From an uncultured SAR86 cluster bacterium (lineage in GTDB: Bacteria > Pseudomonadota > Gammaproteobacteria > Magnimaribacterales > D2472), in NCBI GenBank assembly GCA_943789005.1, contig CALSSL010000002.1:205716-269715 (forward strand): a DNA stretch of 64,000 nt, written 5' to 3'. Numbering within the stretch: the stretch's first letter is position 1; each line of letters starts with the position of its first letter. Positions 30,329 to 38,608 of the stretch are shown here, piece after piece. The translations under genes were made by a program, and so were the position numbers. The notes beneath the pieces are model-generated. The model did no database searches. It saw only the letters and a program-made list of their open reading frames with translations, and had not been told where the DNA came from.

Positions 30329-31414
30329 TTACTTGATGAAGGGCAGTCTTTGTTCGACCTCGCCGCATTGAGCACGGTTTCTTAAAAGATGGTCCATAAT
30401 GACAAGATTGACCATTGCTTCAGCTATAGGGACTGCACGAATACCAACACACGGATCATGTCGACCAACTACTTCTATATCAACTTCATTTCCATCTTTG
30501 TCTACAGTTTTTCCTTTCTTTTTAATGCTAGAAGTTGGTTTGATTAAAAAATCTAACTCTATATTATCTCCATTTGAAATTCCGCCTAGAATCCCTCCGG
30601 CATTATTTGAAGCGAAGCCATCTGATCTTATTTCATCACGTATTTCTGAACCTTTAAGATTTAATATATCCTGAGCATTACCAATAGAAACTGATTTAAC
30701 TGCATTTATGCTCATGATTGCTTTGGCAAGGTCTGCATTAAGCTTATCAAAAACAGGCTCGCCAAGACCTACAGGGCAATTTTCTACACAAACTCCAAGC
30801 TTAGCTCCAACAGAATTTCCTTCAGCAATTAATTCGTCAAACATGCTATTAAGAGCATCTATTTTAGACATATCACCAAAAAAATATTTATTTTTATTGG
30901 CTGATTCTGGTGTAATTGATTCTGAAGAAATATTACCAATCTGAGATACATAGCCTGTGGTTTTTATACCGTATTGAGAAAGATATTTCTTAGCTATTGC
31001 TCCAGCAGCAACTCTCATGGCTGTCTCCCTAGCACTTGATCGACCTCCACCCCTGTAATCTCGATGTCCATATTTGGCCTGATAAGTTATATCAGCATGA
31101 TTTGGTCTAAATGAATCTTTGATGTTTGAATAATCTTTTGATTGCTGATCTTTATTAAAAATTAATAAGCTTATAGGTGTGCCCAGTGTTTTTCCTTCAA
31201 AAACACCAGATAGAATTTGAACTAAATCGTCTTCTTTTCGCTGGGTTGTTACATCAGATTGCCCAGGTTTTCTTCTATTTAATTCAATTTGTATGTCTGA
31301 TTCGTCAATCTCTAAATTAGGAGGACAGCCATCAATAATGCAGCCTAAAGCATACCCATGACTCTCACCAAAGGTAGTAACTTTAAAAATATTTCCAAAC
31401 GTATTGCCTGACAT
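30329..31414 (-). CDS. aroC: Chorismate synthase
   Basis: AroC makes chorismate from EPSP using reduced FMN, the last shared step to aromatic amino acids and folate. The 361-residue protein has the three family signatures: [16 protein letters not shown] near residue 17, [13 protein letters not shown] near residue 125, and the late [16 protein letters not shown]. It is the first gene of the 14-gene run that ends at purF, with 69 bases between it and the upstream prpD. No clear promoter is visible in that gap. Confidence 0.96.
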   Translation of the reverse strand: MSGNTFGNIFKVTTFGESHGYALGCIIDGCPPNLEIDESDIQIELNRRKPGQSDVTTQRKEDDLVQILSGVFEGKTLGTPISLLIFNKDQQSKDYSNIKDSFRPNHADITYQAKYGHRDYRGGGRSSARETAMRVAAGAIAKKYLSQYGIKTTGYVSQIGNISSESITPESANKNKYFFGDMSKIDALNSMFDELIAEGNSVGAKLGVCVENCPVGLGEPVFDKLNADLAKAIMSINAVKSVSIGNAQDILNLKGSEIRDEIRSDGFASNNAGGILGGISNGDNIELDFLIKPTSSIKKKGKTVDKDGNEVDIEVVGRHDPCVGIRAVPIAEAMVNLVIMDHLLRNRAQCGEVEQRLPFIK

Positions 31415-31483
31415 GGCAGTGATTATAGTCCAAAATTGATAAAACGCCTTATTTTAGGGGTTATTTAGGCTATTTTCAAATTA

Positions 31484-32944
31484 TTAGAAATTATTGCTTT
31501 CTACTGCAAATAGTTCCTGAAAGTCGGTTACCGATGTGTTTTCTAATTTTTTTTGATTTGTACAAAGTGAATAGATTTCTTCACACTTATCTTGAGTATA
31601 TGTAATTTGTAGATTATTCAAAAATTTCTTTTCTAGCACTGGAATTCCTTCTTCTCTTCTTCTTTTATGTCCAATTGGATATTCAACTTCTATTTCATCA
31701 GTAGAAGTTCCGTCATTAAAATGAATTTGAATTTTATTTGCTATAGACCTTTTGTCTGCCTCATGATACTCAACAGAATATCTTTTATCTTCGTTTATGG
31801 TCATTTTTTCTCTTAATGCATCAATTCTTGGATCTGAAGCCACATCATCTTCATAATCTTCTGCTACTAAGTTGCCTTTAATAAGACCAATAGCAACCAT
31901 GTATTGAAGACAATGATCTCTATCAGCAGGATTATTGAGCTCACCTACTTTAGAGATAATTCTTATAGCTGAATCGTGGGTAGTAATTTCAACAGACTTA
32001 ATTTCATCTAACTTATCTTTTATTTGAGGGTGAAGAATTACAGCTGCCTCAACTGCTGTTTGAGCATGAAACTCAGCAGGGAAACTAATTTTAAATAAGA
32101 TATTCTCCATAACATACGAATTAAATGCTTGAGGAAGAGATAATTGCTCTCCTTTAAATAAAACATCCTCAAAACCCCAAGTAGGTGCTGATAAAACACC
32201 CGGATATCCCATTTCGCCAGATAAAGTTATCATTGCAAGTCTTACTGCTCTACTGGTAGCATCACCGGCGGCCCAACTTTTTCTTGAACCTGCATTAGGT
32301 GCATGCCTATATGTTCTAAGACTTTGGCCATCAACCCAAGCCTGACTAACCGCATCTTTAATTTGATCTGAAGTGCCTCCCATGAGTTTTGTAACAATTG
32401 CTGTTGAAGCAACTTTAACTAAAACAACATGATCAAGACCAACTTTATTAAAACTGTTTTTTAATGCAAGGACTCCTTGTATTTCATGAGCCATAATCAT
32501 GGACTCTAAAACTTGCTTCATTTTTAAAGGCTCTTTTCCTTCTGATATATTTTTTTGTGAAATAAAATCAGCTGCAGCTAATATTCCACCTAAGTTGTCT
32601 GATGGATGACCCCATTCAGCAGCAAGCCATGTGTCGTTATAGTCTAGCCATCTAATGATGCAACCAATATCAAATGCGCCTTTGATAGGGTCTAATTTAA
32701 AATTTGTTCCAGGAACTCTTACGCCGTAAGGAACAGAAGTTCCTTCAACTACTGGTCCAAGCATTTTTGTGCAAGCAGGAAATTTTAGTGCTAGCAAACC
32801 ACAACCGATAGTATCTATAAGACAATTTCTTGCGGTATCTAAAGCAAGATCAGATTCTATTTGGAAATTTGAAACGTAATCTGTAATTTTAGAGATTATA
32901 GAATCATAGCCAGGCCTAATATTTAAATCGACATTTAAGGACAT
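31484..32944 (-). CDS. prpD: 2-methylcitrate dehydratase
   Basis: PrpD dehydrates 2-methylcitrate in the methylcitrate cycle, which turns propionyl-CoA into pyruvate and succinate. The 486-residue protein belongs to the MmgE/PrpD family: [62 protein letters not shown]. This is the iron-independent dehydratase, so an AcnD/PrpF pair is not needed; AcnB at 15.6 kb could hydrate the product. It is the last gene of prpBCD, 3 bases after prpC. Confidence 0.95.
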   Translation of the reverse strand: MSLNVDLNIRPGYDSIISKITDYVSNFQIESDLALDTARNCLIDTIGCGLLALKFPACTKMLGPVVEGTSVPYGVRVPGTNFKLDPIKGAFDIGCIIRWLDYNDTWLAAEWGHPSDNLGGILAAADFISQKNISEGKEPLKMKQVLESMIMAHEIQGVLALKNSFNKVGLDHVVLVKVASTAIVTKLMGGTSDQIKDAVSQAWVDGQSLRTYRHAPNAGSRKSWAAGDATSRAVRLAMITLSGEMGYPGVLSAPTWGFEDVLFKGEQLSLPQAFNSYVMENILFKISFPAEFHAQTAVEAAVILHPQIKDKLDEIKSVEITTHDSAIRIISKVGELNNPADRDHCLQYMVAIGLIKGNLVAEDYEDDVASDPRIDALREKMTINEDKRYSVEYHEADKRSIANKIQIHFNDGTSTDEIEVEYPIGHKRRREEGIPVLEKKFLNNLQITYTQDKCEEIYSLCTNQKKLENTSVTDFQELFAVESNNF

Positions 32945-32947
32945 GGT

Positions 32948-34069
32948 TTAGTCCCTATCTGCTAAGTCAACCCACTCAGAACTTTCTACGCCTATGTAAT
33001 CTGCGCTTGGTCTGATAATTCTATTATTTGCTCTTTGTTCCATACAGTGAGCAGTCCATCCAGAAACTCTGGACATAACAAATATTGGAGTAAATAACTT
33101 AGTTGGAATGCCCATATAAAAGTAAGCAGGTGCATGGAAAAAGTCTGCATTAGCAAACATTTTCTTTTCATCTGCCATCACCTTTTCAACCTCTTCAGCA
33201 ACTTGATATAAATCATCATTATCATGAAGTTTTGATAATTCTTTTGCATATTCCTTAATGACCGCATTTCTAGGGTCACGAATGGAATAAACAGCATGGC
33301 CAAAACCCATAATTTTTTCTTTGTTTGCTAGCATAGATAAGATTTTTTCTTTAGCCTCTTCTCTTGATGTCCAGTGTTCAATTAATTCCATAGCCTTCTC
33401 ATTCGCTCCGCCATGCAATGGGCCTCTTAATGAACCAATAGCAGCAACAACACATGAATGGATATCTGACATAGTTGAAGCACATACTCTTCCTGTAAAA
33501 GTAGATGCGTTAAACTCATGTTCAGCATATAGAACTAAAGACACATCCATAACTTTTCTGTGAAGATCGCTTGGAGTTTTTCCATGAAGAATATGAAGAA
33601 AATGCCCAGCCATTGAATCTTCGTCGTTTACCAAACTAATATCCTCTCCATCATGAGAGTATTTATACCAATATGTAACAATTGAAGGCATTGTAGCTAT
33701 CATTCTATTAATAGAATCTAGTTGATTGCTAAAGTCACCTTCAGGCTCAAGATTGCCTAGCATTGATGTTCCTGTTCTCATAACATCCATTGGATGTGCT
33801 GATGCGGGTATCTTTTGAAGAACTTCTTTTAGTGGTTCAGGAAGGTCTCTTTGGCTTTTTAATAATTCTTTATATTCTTTAAGTTCTGATGTATTTGGTA
33901 ATTTATTGTATAGAAGTAAGTACGCAACTTCCTCAAAAGTAGCTTTCTCGGCGAGAGTTTCTATTTTATGCCCTCTGTAAGCTAAGCCTTCTATTTGGCC
34001 GACGCTTGAAAGAGATGTCTCTCCTGCTACCTGACCTCTTAGTCCAGCACCTTCTAATTTTTTAACCAT
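32948..34069 (-). CDS. prpC: 2-methylcitrate synthase
   Basis: PrpC condenses propionyl-CoA with oxaloacetate. The 373-residue citrate-synthase-fold protein has GLRGQVAGETSLSSVGQ at the N-terminus, which is the methylcitrate synthase type, then GPLHGGANEKAMELI with the catalytic His, GFGHAVYSIRDPRN, and a late catalytic Asp in NADFFHAPAYFYMGIP. Lying between prpB and prpD fixes the assignment over an ordinary citrate synthase. Confidence 0.95.
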   Translation of the reverse strand: MVKKLEGAGLRGQVAGETSLSSVGQIEGLAYRGHKIETLAEKATFEEVAYLLLYNKLPNTSELKEYKELLKSQRDLPEPLKEVLQKIPASAHPMDVMRTGTSMLGNLEPEGDFSNQLDSINRMIATMPSIVTYWYKYSHDGEDISLVNDEDSMAGHFLHILHGKTPSDLHRKVMDVSLVLYAEHEFNASTFTGRVCASTMSDIHSCVVAAIGSLRGPLHGGANEKAMELIEHWTSREEAKEKILSMLANKEKIMGFGHAVYSIRDPRNAVIKEYAKELSKLHDNDDLYQVAEEVEKVMADEKKMFANADFFHAPAYFYMGIPTKLFTPIFVMSRVSGWTAHCMEQRANNRIIRPSADYIGVESSEWVDLADRD

Positions 34070-34090
34070 ATTATCCTCTTATTCTAATTC

Positions 34091-34957
34091 TTAATCTTTA
34101 TATAATTCATCTAGTTTTTGTTCAAAACTATGATAATTTAAGCATTCGTATAATTCTTCACGGGACTGCATTATATCCAAGAGACCTTCTTGTGTCCTCT
34201 CTTTAGCAAGTGAAATGTAAACTTTTTCCGCAATTTGACTCATAGCTCTAAATGCTGTTAATGGATAAAGAACCATATTTACTCCAACACTTGCAAGTTC
34301 ATCTTTTGAAAATAATGGTGTTTTTCCGAATTCTGTAATATTTGCAAGTATAGGTACTTCAATTTTATCTTTAACTGCTGAATATTCTTCTAAACTAGTT
34401 GCTGCTTCAAGAAATATACCATCTGCACCATCTTCAACATAGGCTGAAATTCTATCAATGGCCCCATTAATTCCTTCAGATGCTACAGCGTCGGTTCTAG
34501 CCATTATAAAAAAAGATTCATCCTGTCTTCCATCAACGGCTGCTTTTATTCTATCCTGCATTTCTTCCTTAGAGACTAGTGATTTATTTGGTCTATGTCC
34601 GCATCTCTTTTGAGAAACTTGATCTTCCATATGAACAGCGCCGCAGCCAGCATCAATCATGCTCTTAATTGTTCTTGAAATATTGAAAGCGCCACCCCAA
34701 CCCGTATCAATATCGACAAGTAGAGGGAGAGATGAAGCGTTGGTGATCCTTTTAACATCTGTTAAAACGTCTTCCATCGAGGTAATTCCAAGATCTGGTA
34801 ATCCATATGATGCAGCGGCGACACCTCCTCCTGAAAGATATATAGCTTTATGACCAGATCTTTCTGCCAATATCGCAGAATAAGCATTGATAGTACCTGG
34901 AATGATAAGAGGCTTATTCTCTTTTAATGCGTTTCTAAATTTTTGACCTGCTGACAT
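34091..34957 (-). CDS. prpB: Methylisocitrate lyase
   Basis: PrpB cleaves 2-methylisocitrate to pyruvate and succinate. Diagnostic segments are IYLSGGGVAAASYGLPDLG, the catalytic Cys loop KRCGHRPNK, MARTDA, and ILANITEFGKTPLF. I use ATG 34957 (MSAGQKFRNAL), as in E. coli PrpB, and not the in-frame ATG at 34996, whose extra residues are unlike the family and would cover the promoter. It is the first gene of prpBCD. Confidence 0.95.
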   Translation of the reverse strand: MSAGQKFRNALKENKPLIIPGTINAYSAILAERSGHKAIYLSGGGVAAASYGLPDLGITSMEDVLTDVKRITNASSLPLLVDIDTGWGGAFNISRTIKSMIDAGCGAVHMEDQVSQKRCGHRPNKSLVSKEEMQDRIKAAVDGRQDESFFIMARTDAVASEGINGAIDRISAYVEDGADGIFLEAATSLEEYSAVKDKIEVPILANITEFGKTPLFSKDELASVGVNMVLYPLTAFRAMSQIAEKVYISLAKERTQEGLLDIMQSREELYECLNYHSFEQKLDELYKD

Positions 34958-34966
34958 GGTTGAAGA

Positions 34967-34996
34967 ATTATAATGCACATGAGGCCTGTTTCCCAA
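34967..34996 (-). promoter_or_regulatory. Candidate promoter of prpBCD
   Basis: Read leftward, TTGGGA (34996-34991), 18 bases, then a perfect TATAAT (34972-34967). The predicted transcript start lies only about 3 bases before the prpB ATG at 34957, so the message would be almost leaderless, and indeed no Shine-Dalgarno is seen before that ATG. Confidence 0.45.
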
Positions 34997-35004
34997 ATAC
35001 TAAA

Positions 35005-35619
35005 TCATCCGTAAAATTTTACTCCCCGAATAATTCTTTCTTTATTATTTTTTCTTCTCCACCTATTAGTATCTCTCAAGCTATATACGCATCCGCAATA
35101 CTCTTGTTGATAAAATTCTTCTCTCTTGGAGATTTCAATCATTCTTGATGAGCCGCCTTGCTTCCTCCAATTAAAATCCCAATAAGTAAGATCTTTATAT
35201 CTTTCTGCAGCTTTGTGGCCAGAAGTATTAATTTGATTCATATCTTTCCATCTAGATATTCCTAAGGTCGTTGCATATACGCCAAAATTATTTTCATTTG
35301 CAAATAAAGCAGATCTTTCAAATCTCATATCAAAACATTGAGTACATCGTTTTCCTCTTTCTGGCTCATCTTCAAGACCTTTAACCCTTTCAAACCAATT
35401 ATCTTTATCATAGTCTGCATCTATACATTCAAAACCAAGTTTTTCACAAAACCTTCTGTTTTCATTTTTTCGTATTTCATATTCTTCATCTGGATGAATA
35501 TTTGGATTATAGAAAAATACCGTAGTCTTAATATCGGATGCGGCTAATGCTTCCATAATTTCTCCAGCACAAGGAGCGCAACAACTATGCAATAACAAAT
35601 CACTACCCTCATTAGGCAT
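35005..35619 (-). CDS. queH: Epoxyqueuosine reductase QueH
   Basis: QueH reduces epoxyqueuosine in tRNA to queuosine, the last step of Q synthesis, and is unrelated to the better-known QueG. The 204-residue protein begins with the two adjacent cysteines [10 protein letters not shown] and then shows [45 protein letters not shown], and the late EYCGCVYSL, all in the order typical of the DUF208/QueH family. The cysteines bind an iron-sulfur cluster and a second metal. No other queuosine genes are in the window. Confidence 0.92.
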   Translation of the reverse strand: MPNEGSDLLLHSCCAPCAGEIMEALAASDIKTTVFFYNPNIHPDEEYEIRKNENRRFCEKLGFECIDADYDKDNWFERVKGLEDEPERGKRCTQCFDMRFERSALFANENNFGVYATTLGISRWKDMNQINTSGHKAAERYKDLTYWDFNWRKQGGSSRMIEISKREEFYQQEYCGCVYSLRDTNRWRRKNNKERIIRGVKFYG

Positions 35620-35664
35620 CTTGAAGCTTAGGCCTTTCGTAGTTATCTAATTTTAATTTGTCAT

Positions 35665-36273
35665 TCATTTAATAAAATGTGAACTATCTTTAATTGCACT
35701 TTCTAAATCATTGTAATCATGGAAAGATGGAATGTCAGGATAGCTTGATGAAATTTTTTCTGGTGCATTCATAAAAAATCCTTTGTCAGCAACCTCAAAC
35801 ATTTGAATATCGTTATAAGAATCTCCTGCTGCCAGACACCTGTAACCAATTGATTGAAAAGCAGTGATTGCCTGTTTCTTTGCTTGCTTATGACGTAATT
35901 TGTATGAAATTATTTCATCATTTCTTACTTCCAAGTTATGGCATAAAAGCAAAGGATGTCCCATTTTATCCATAAGTGGTTTTGCTATTTCATGAAAAGT
36001 GTCAGAAAGAATAACAACTTGAAAATTTTTTCTTATATTAGTTAAAAATTCTTCAGCTCCCTCCAAAAGATCTAATTCACCTGATGCTTTTTGAATATCT
36101 GATAATTTTAAGTTATTTTTTTTCATTACCTCCAATCTAAAATCCATCAAATCAGAATAGTCTGGAATGTCTCGAGTAGTTTTATTAAATTCATTTATGC
36201 CAGTATTTATCGCAATTTGTTCCCATATTTCTGGAGTAAGCGTTCCTTCCATATCAAAACATACTATTTCCAT
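35665..36273 (-). CDS. thrH: ThrH-type phosphoserine phosphatase / homoserine phosphotransferase
   Basis: A 202-residue haloacid dehalogenase-fold protein. The nucleophile loop is CFDMEGTLTPEIWE (Asp7; ThrH has DMEG where SerB has DSDS), followed by ILSDTFHEIAKPLM for motif II and AAGDSYNDIQMF for motif IV. ThrH of Pseudomonas has phosphoserine phosphatase and phosphoserine:homoserine phosphotransferase activity. It may therefore supply serine, but I cannot tell which activity dominates here. The 5'-nucleotidase lies 12 bases upstream on the same strand. Confidence 0.88.
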   Translation of the reverse strand: MEIVCFDMEGTLTPEIWEQIAINTGINEFNKTTRDIPDYSDLMDFRLEVMKKNNLKLSDIQKASGELDLLEGAEEFLTNIRKNFQVVILSDTFHEIAKPLMDKMGHPLLLCHNLEVRNDEIISYKLRHKQAKKQAITAFQSIGYRCLAAGDSYNDIQMFEVADKGFFMNAPEKISSSYPDIPSFHDYNDLESAIKDSSHFIK

Positions 36274-36285
36274 GATAAGTCCTTT

Positions 36286-37185
36286 TTATTTATTCTTAAT
36301 TCCATAGGGAACATGTCCCGATGCAGTAGTATTAATAGCGTCCATGATATGTTTTTTTTGGTCATCAAAAAAGATGTCAGCTTCAAAAGATTTGAGAAAA
36401 TGCTGCTTAGACATGCCGCCTAAAAATAAAGACTCATCTATTCTTACACCCCACTCCCTAAGAGTCTTTATGACTCGTTTATCCGATGGTGCAGATCTTG
36501 CAGTAACAAGTGCAGTTCTTATTGGACACTCATTTATATCGAAATCATTTTGTATCTTGTTTAGTTCTACAAGAAAAGATTTAAAAGGGCCTTCTTTTAA
36601 TGGTGATGTAGCCATGACTTCATTTTTTATAAATGCATCTAAGCCCTCTTCATGGAAAACTTTTTCAGAATCATCAGAGAAAATTACAGCATCTCCATCA
36701 AAAGCTATTTTTAATTGGTCGTTATTAGACTGTGAATTACTTTCACCTTCTTTAGAAATAATAGTTGCTGCAGCTACATTACTTTCAATAGCTAATTTAA
36801 CATCTTCAAAACTACTTGATAAAAAAAGGTGCACTCCAAAATCTTTTACATACCTATGTGGACTTTCTCCGCCACAAAAGGCAGCTCTACTAATATCCAA
36901 GCCATGAGCCTCAATAGAATTTCTTATTCTCAGTCCAGTATCAGATGTATTTCTAGAAAGAAGAATTACTTCTATTCTTTGCCTATCTTTGTAAAGGGAA
37001 TTAATACTAAGGATCTTTTTAACCAAGCTAAAAGCCTGACCGGGTTCAAGAGTTTCTTCCTCATTTGCAATTTGATAATCTCGATATGAATCTAAACCTT
37101 CTTTTTTGTATATTTCATGACTCTCATCGAGATTAAATAAAGCTCTAGAAGAAATTCCTATAATTAATTTTGACTTATCACTCAT
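36286..37185 (-). CDS. Cytosolic 5'-nucleotidase family protein
   Basis: A 299-residue protein of the NT5C (PF06189) 5'-nucleotidase family. It has IGISSRALFNL near residue 9, VILLSRNTSDTGLRI, AAFCGGESPHRYVKDFGVHLFLS, AFDGDAVIFSDDSE and an end segment FLGGMSKQHFLKSFEADIFFDDQ. The paired Asp motifs resemble HAD-type phosphatases. Members release phosphate from nucleoside monophosphates such as AMP. It is divergent from lexA, with 67 bases between the two ATGs that hold the LexA box. Confidence 0.85.
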   Translation of the reverse strand: MSDKSKLIIGISSRALFNLDESHEIYKKEGLDSYRDYQIANEEETLEPGQAFSLVKKILSINSLYKDRQRIEVILLSRNTSDTGLRIRNSIEAHGLDISRAAFCGGESPHRYVKDFGVHLFLSSSFEDVKLAIESNVAAATIISKEGESNSQSNNDQLKIAFDGDAVIFSDDSEKVFHEEGLDAFIKNEVMATSPLKEGPFKSFLVELNKIQNDFDINECPIRTALVTARSAPSDKRVIKTLREWGVRIDESLFLGGMSKQHFLKSFEADIFFDDQKKHIMDAINTTASGHVPYGIKNK

Positions 37186-37219
37186 TATTTATCTTGCTTT
37201 AATTTATATTAATCAATTA

Positions 37220-37239
37220 TACTGTATAAATATATAGTA
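37220..37239 (+). promoter_or_regulatory. LexA-binding box upstream of lexA (one mismatch)
   Basis: CTGT (37222-37225), eight A/T bases, then ATAG where the consensus has ACAG, within a TA-flanked palindrome. A perfect TATAAT (37238-37243) overlaps the box edge and lies nine bases before the lexA ATG at 37253. This fits autoregulation by LexA with weaker binding than at umuDC. Confidence 0.8.
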
Positions 37240-37252
37240 TAATTTAAAGAAT

Positions 37253-37867
37253 ATGAAAGACATAACACCTCAACAACAAAAAGTACTTGATTGTATTCAA
37301 GTTTACATAAATAAAACAGGTTTTCCTCCAACTAGAGCAAATATATGTAAGGAATTAGGTTTTAAATCACCCAATTCAGCCGAAACACATCTTCGAGCTT
37401 TAGAAAAGAAAGGTTTTATTTCCATTGAGAGTGGAGCATCTAGAGGAATATCAATTATAAATCCAGAGATTGCTAGCGAAGATAATGAATACCCTATTGT
37501 AGGTCTAGTTGCAGCAGGCTCTCCAACCCTTGCGAGTGAAAATGTTGAGAAAGTTTTAAATTGCCCTAAAGGATTTTTTGGTTCAGATTTTGATTACTTT
37601 CTTAGAGTGCGTGGCTTAAGCATGAAAGATGCTGGAATCATGGAAGATGATCTTATTGCTGTTAAGAAAACACAAGAAATAAGAAATGGAGATATTGTTA
37701 TTGCTCGAATTGAAGATGAGGTAACAATTAAGTATTTCCAAAGAAGTGCTCCAAATATTGTGCACTTAAAACCTGCAAATAATGATTTTAAGGATATAGA
37801 AGTTAACTTAGAAGAGACAGAGTTATATATAGAAGGTAAAAGCGTAGGCTTGATTAGAGAAAATTAA
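37253..37867 (+). CDS. lexA: SOS repressor LexA
   Basis: A 204-residue LexA, close to the 202 of E. coli. The winged-helix DNA-binding half (residues 1-70) contains GFPPTRANICKELGFKS and AETHLRALEKKGFI. The cleavage site is Ala88-Gly89 (LVAAGSP), nucleophile Ser123 (GLSMKDAGI) and base Lys160 (VTIKYF). It should repress umuDC at 11753 and itself at 37220. The stop overlaps the convergent 85-residue gene by four bases. Unlike in Pseudomonas, no sulA follows. Confidence 0.97.
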   Translation: MKDITPQQQKVLDCIQVYINKTGFPPTRANICKELGFKSPNSAETHLRALEKKGFISIESGASRGISIINPEIASEDNEYPIVGLVAAGSPTLASENVEKVLNCPKGFFGSDFDYFLRVRGLSMKDAGIMEDDLIAVKKTQEIRNGDIVIARIEDEVTIKYFQRSAPNIVHLKPANNDFKDIEVNLEETELYIEGKSVGLIREN

Positions 37868-38121
37868 TGCAGAATTACTGGTTTCTTTGAAAGTCTTTCT
37901 TTTTGGCTATCAAAAAACTCATCAAAATCGCTAACGCTACCACTAACACTTTCAATTCCAGCTCTAATCATTTCCTTTGCGACCGCTAATTCTTGCCCTT
38001 GAAGAAATTCTTTAGATTCTGCAGAGAAATCTATTTTTACAATAGGATTATTATGATCATCCGATCTTCTCAAGACTATACTTCCATCAGGTAATTGAGC
38101 TAATTCTAAATAATTTGACAT
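37864..38121 (-). CDS. Small conserved-looking protein of unknown function near lexA
   Basis: An 85-residue soluble protein beginning MSNYLELAQLPDGSIVLRR. I do not recognise a named domain. The short beta-rich start with ELAQLPDGSIVLRR, followed by KIDFSAESKEFLQG and an amphipathic helix, resembles small proteins annotated as hypothetical between lexA and topA in Pseudomonas-like genomes; this is from memory, not a search. It probably forms an operon with the next two upstream genes (38144-38608 and topA). Confidence 0.65.
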   Translation of the reverse strand: MSNYLELAQLPDGSIVLRRSDDHNNPIVKIDFSAESKEFLQGQELAVAKEMIRAGIESVSGSVSDFDEFFDSQKERLSKKPVILH

Positions 38122-38143
38122 TTTTTCTCCGTGTAACTAAAGC

Positions 38144-38608
38144 TTAACATTCCTCAAGAGTTTTGCGAAGCAACAGCATAAACCTTTTATATTTATCTAA
38201 TATCAAATTAATTTTTTTCAAGTTTATGGTGTCATTTGAGGCAATAATTGTTGTATCAATTGGATTAAATAGTTTCTCTTTAGTTAATTTTATTAAGAAA
38301 AATATTCCATCTGGGTTATTAAACTCATTCTTTATAATATTTTTTATTGCTGGCTCTTCGATAAGAATGTTCCATTTTGAAATATAATTTAATTTAGCAA
38401 AAGATTTGCTTTCCACATTTGCTATTGAGCTTACGTCTAAAGCAAGAAAGTCTAAACTTTGCTCAAGAGATGATAAGAATAAATATAAATTATTTTTATC
38501 TTGATTTGAGCCATCAAAGGTTAGGTTTTTTAAGATATCTTCACAAATATCTAAATATAAATTTAATAATTCTTTTGGGTTCACTAACTTTTCAGGTTTT
38601 GAACCCAT
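38144..38608 (-). CDS. Unknown helical protein between topA and the lexA-side small gene
   Basis: A 154-residue, largely helical, Leu/Ile/Lys/Asn-rich soluble protein with no motif I recognise. By position (topA, this gene, small gene, lexA) it could match a poorly conserved DUF6586-like protein of Pseudomonas, an inference from synteny only. The ATG at 38608 lies inside the end of topA (overlap 25 bases); a GTG eight codons later is an alternative start that removes the overlap. Translational coupling to topA is likely. Confidence 0.6.
   Translation of the reverse strand: MGSKPEKLVNPKELLNLYLDICEDILKNLTFDGSNQDKNNLYLFLSSLEQSLDFLALDVSSIANVESKSFAKLNYISKWNILIEEPAIKNIIKNEFNNPDGIFFLIKLTKEKLFNPIDTTIIASNDTINLKKINLILDKYKRFMLLLRKTLEEC

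Noticed and set aside
22290..31483. trp or leu attenuator leader peptide
   Set aside because: No short frame rich in Trp or Leu codons with a terminator hairpin is visible before trpF or leuC; the genes overlap.
36344..36907. Forward 187-codon frame opposite the 5'-nucleotidase
   Set aside because: Long but antisense to a protein with complete family motifs; Ser/Lys-rich composition is typical of antisense shadows here.
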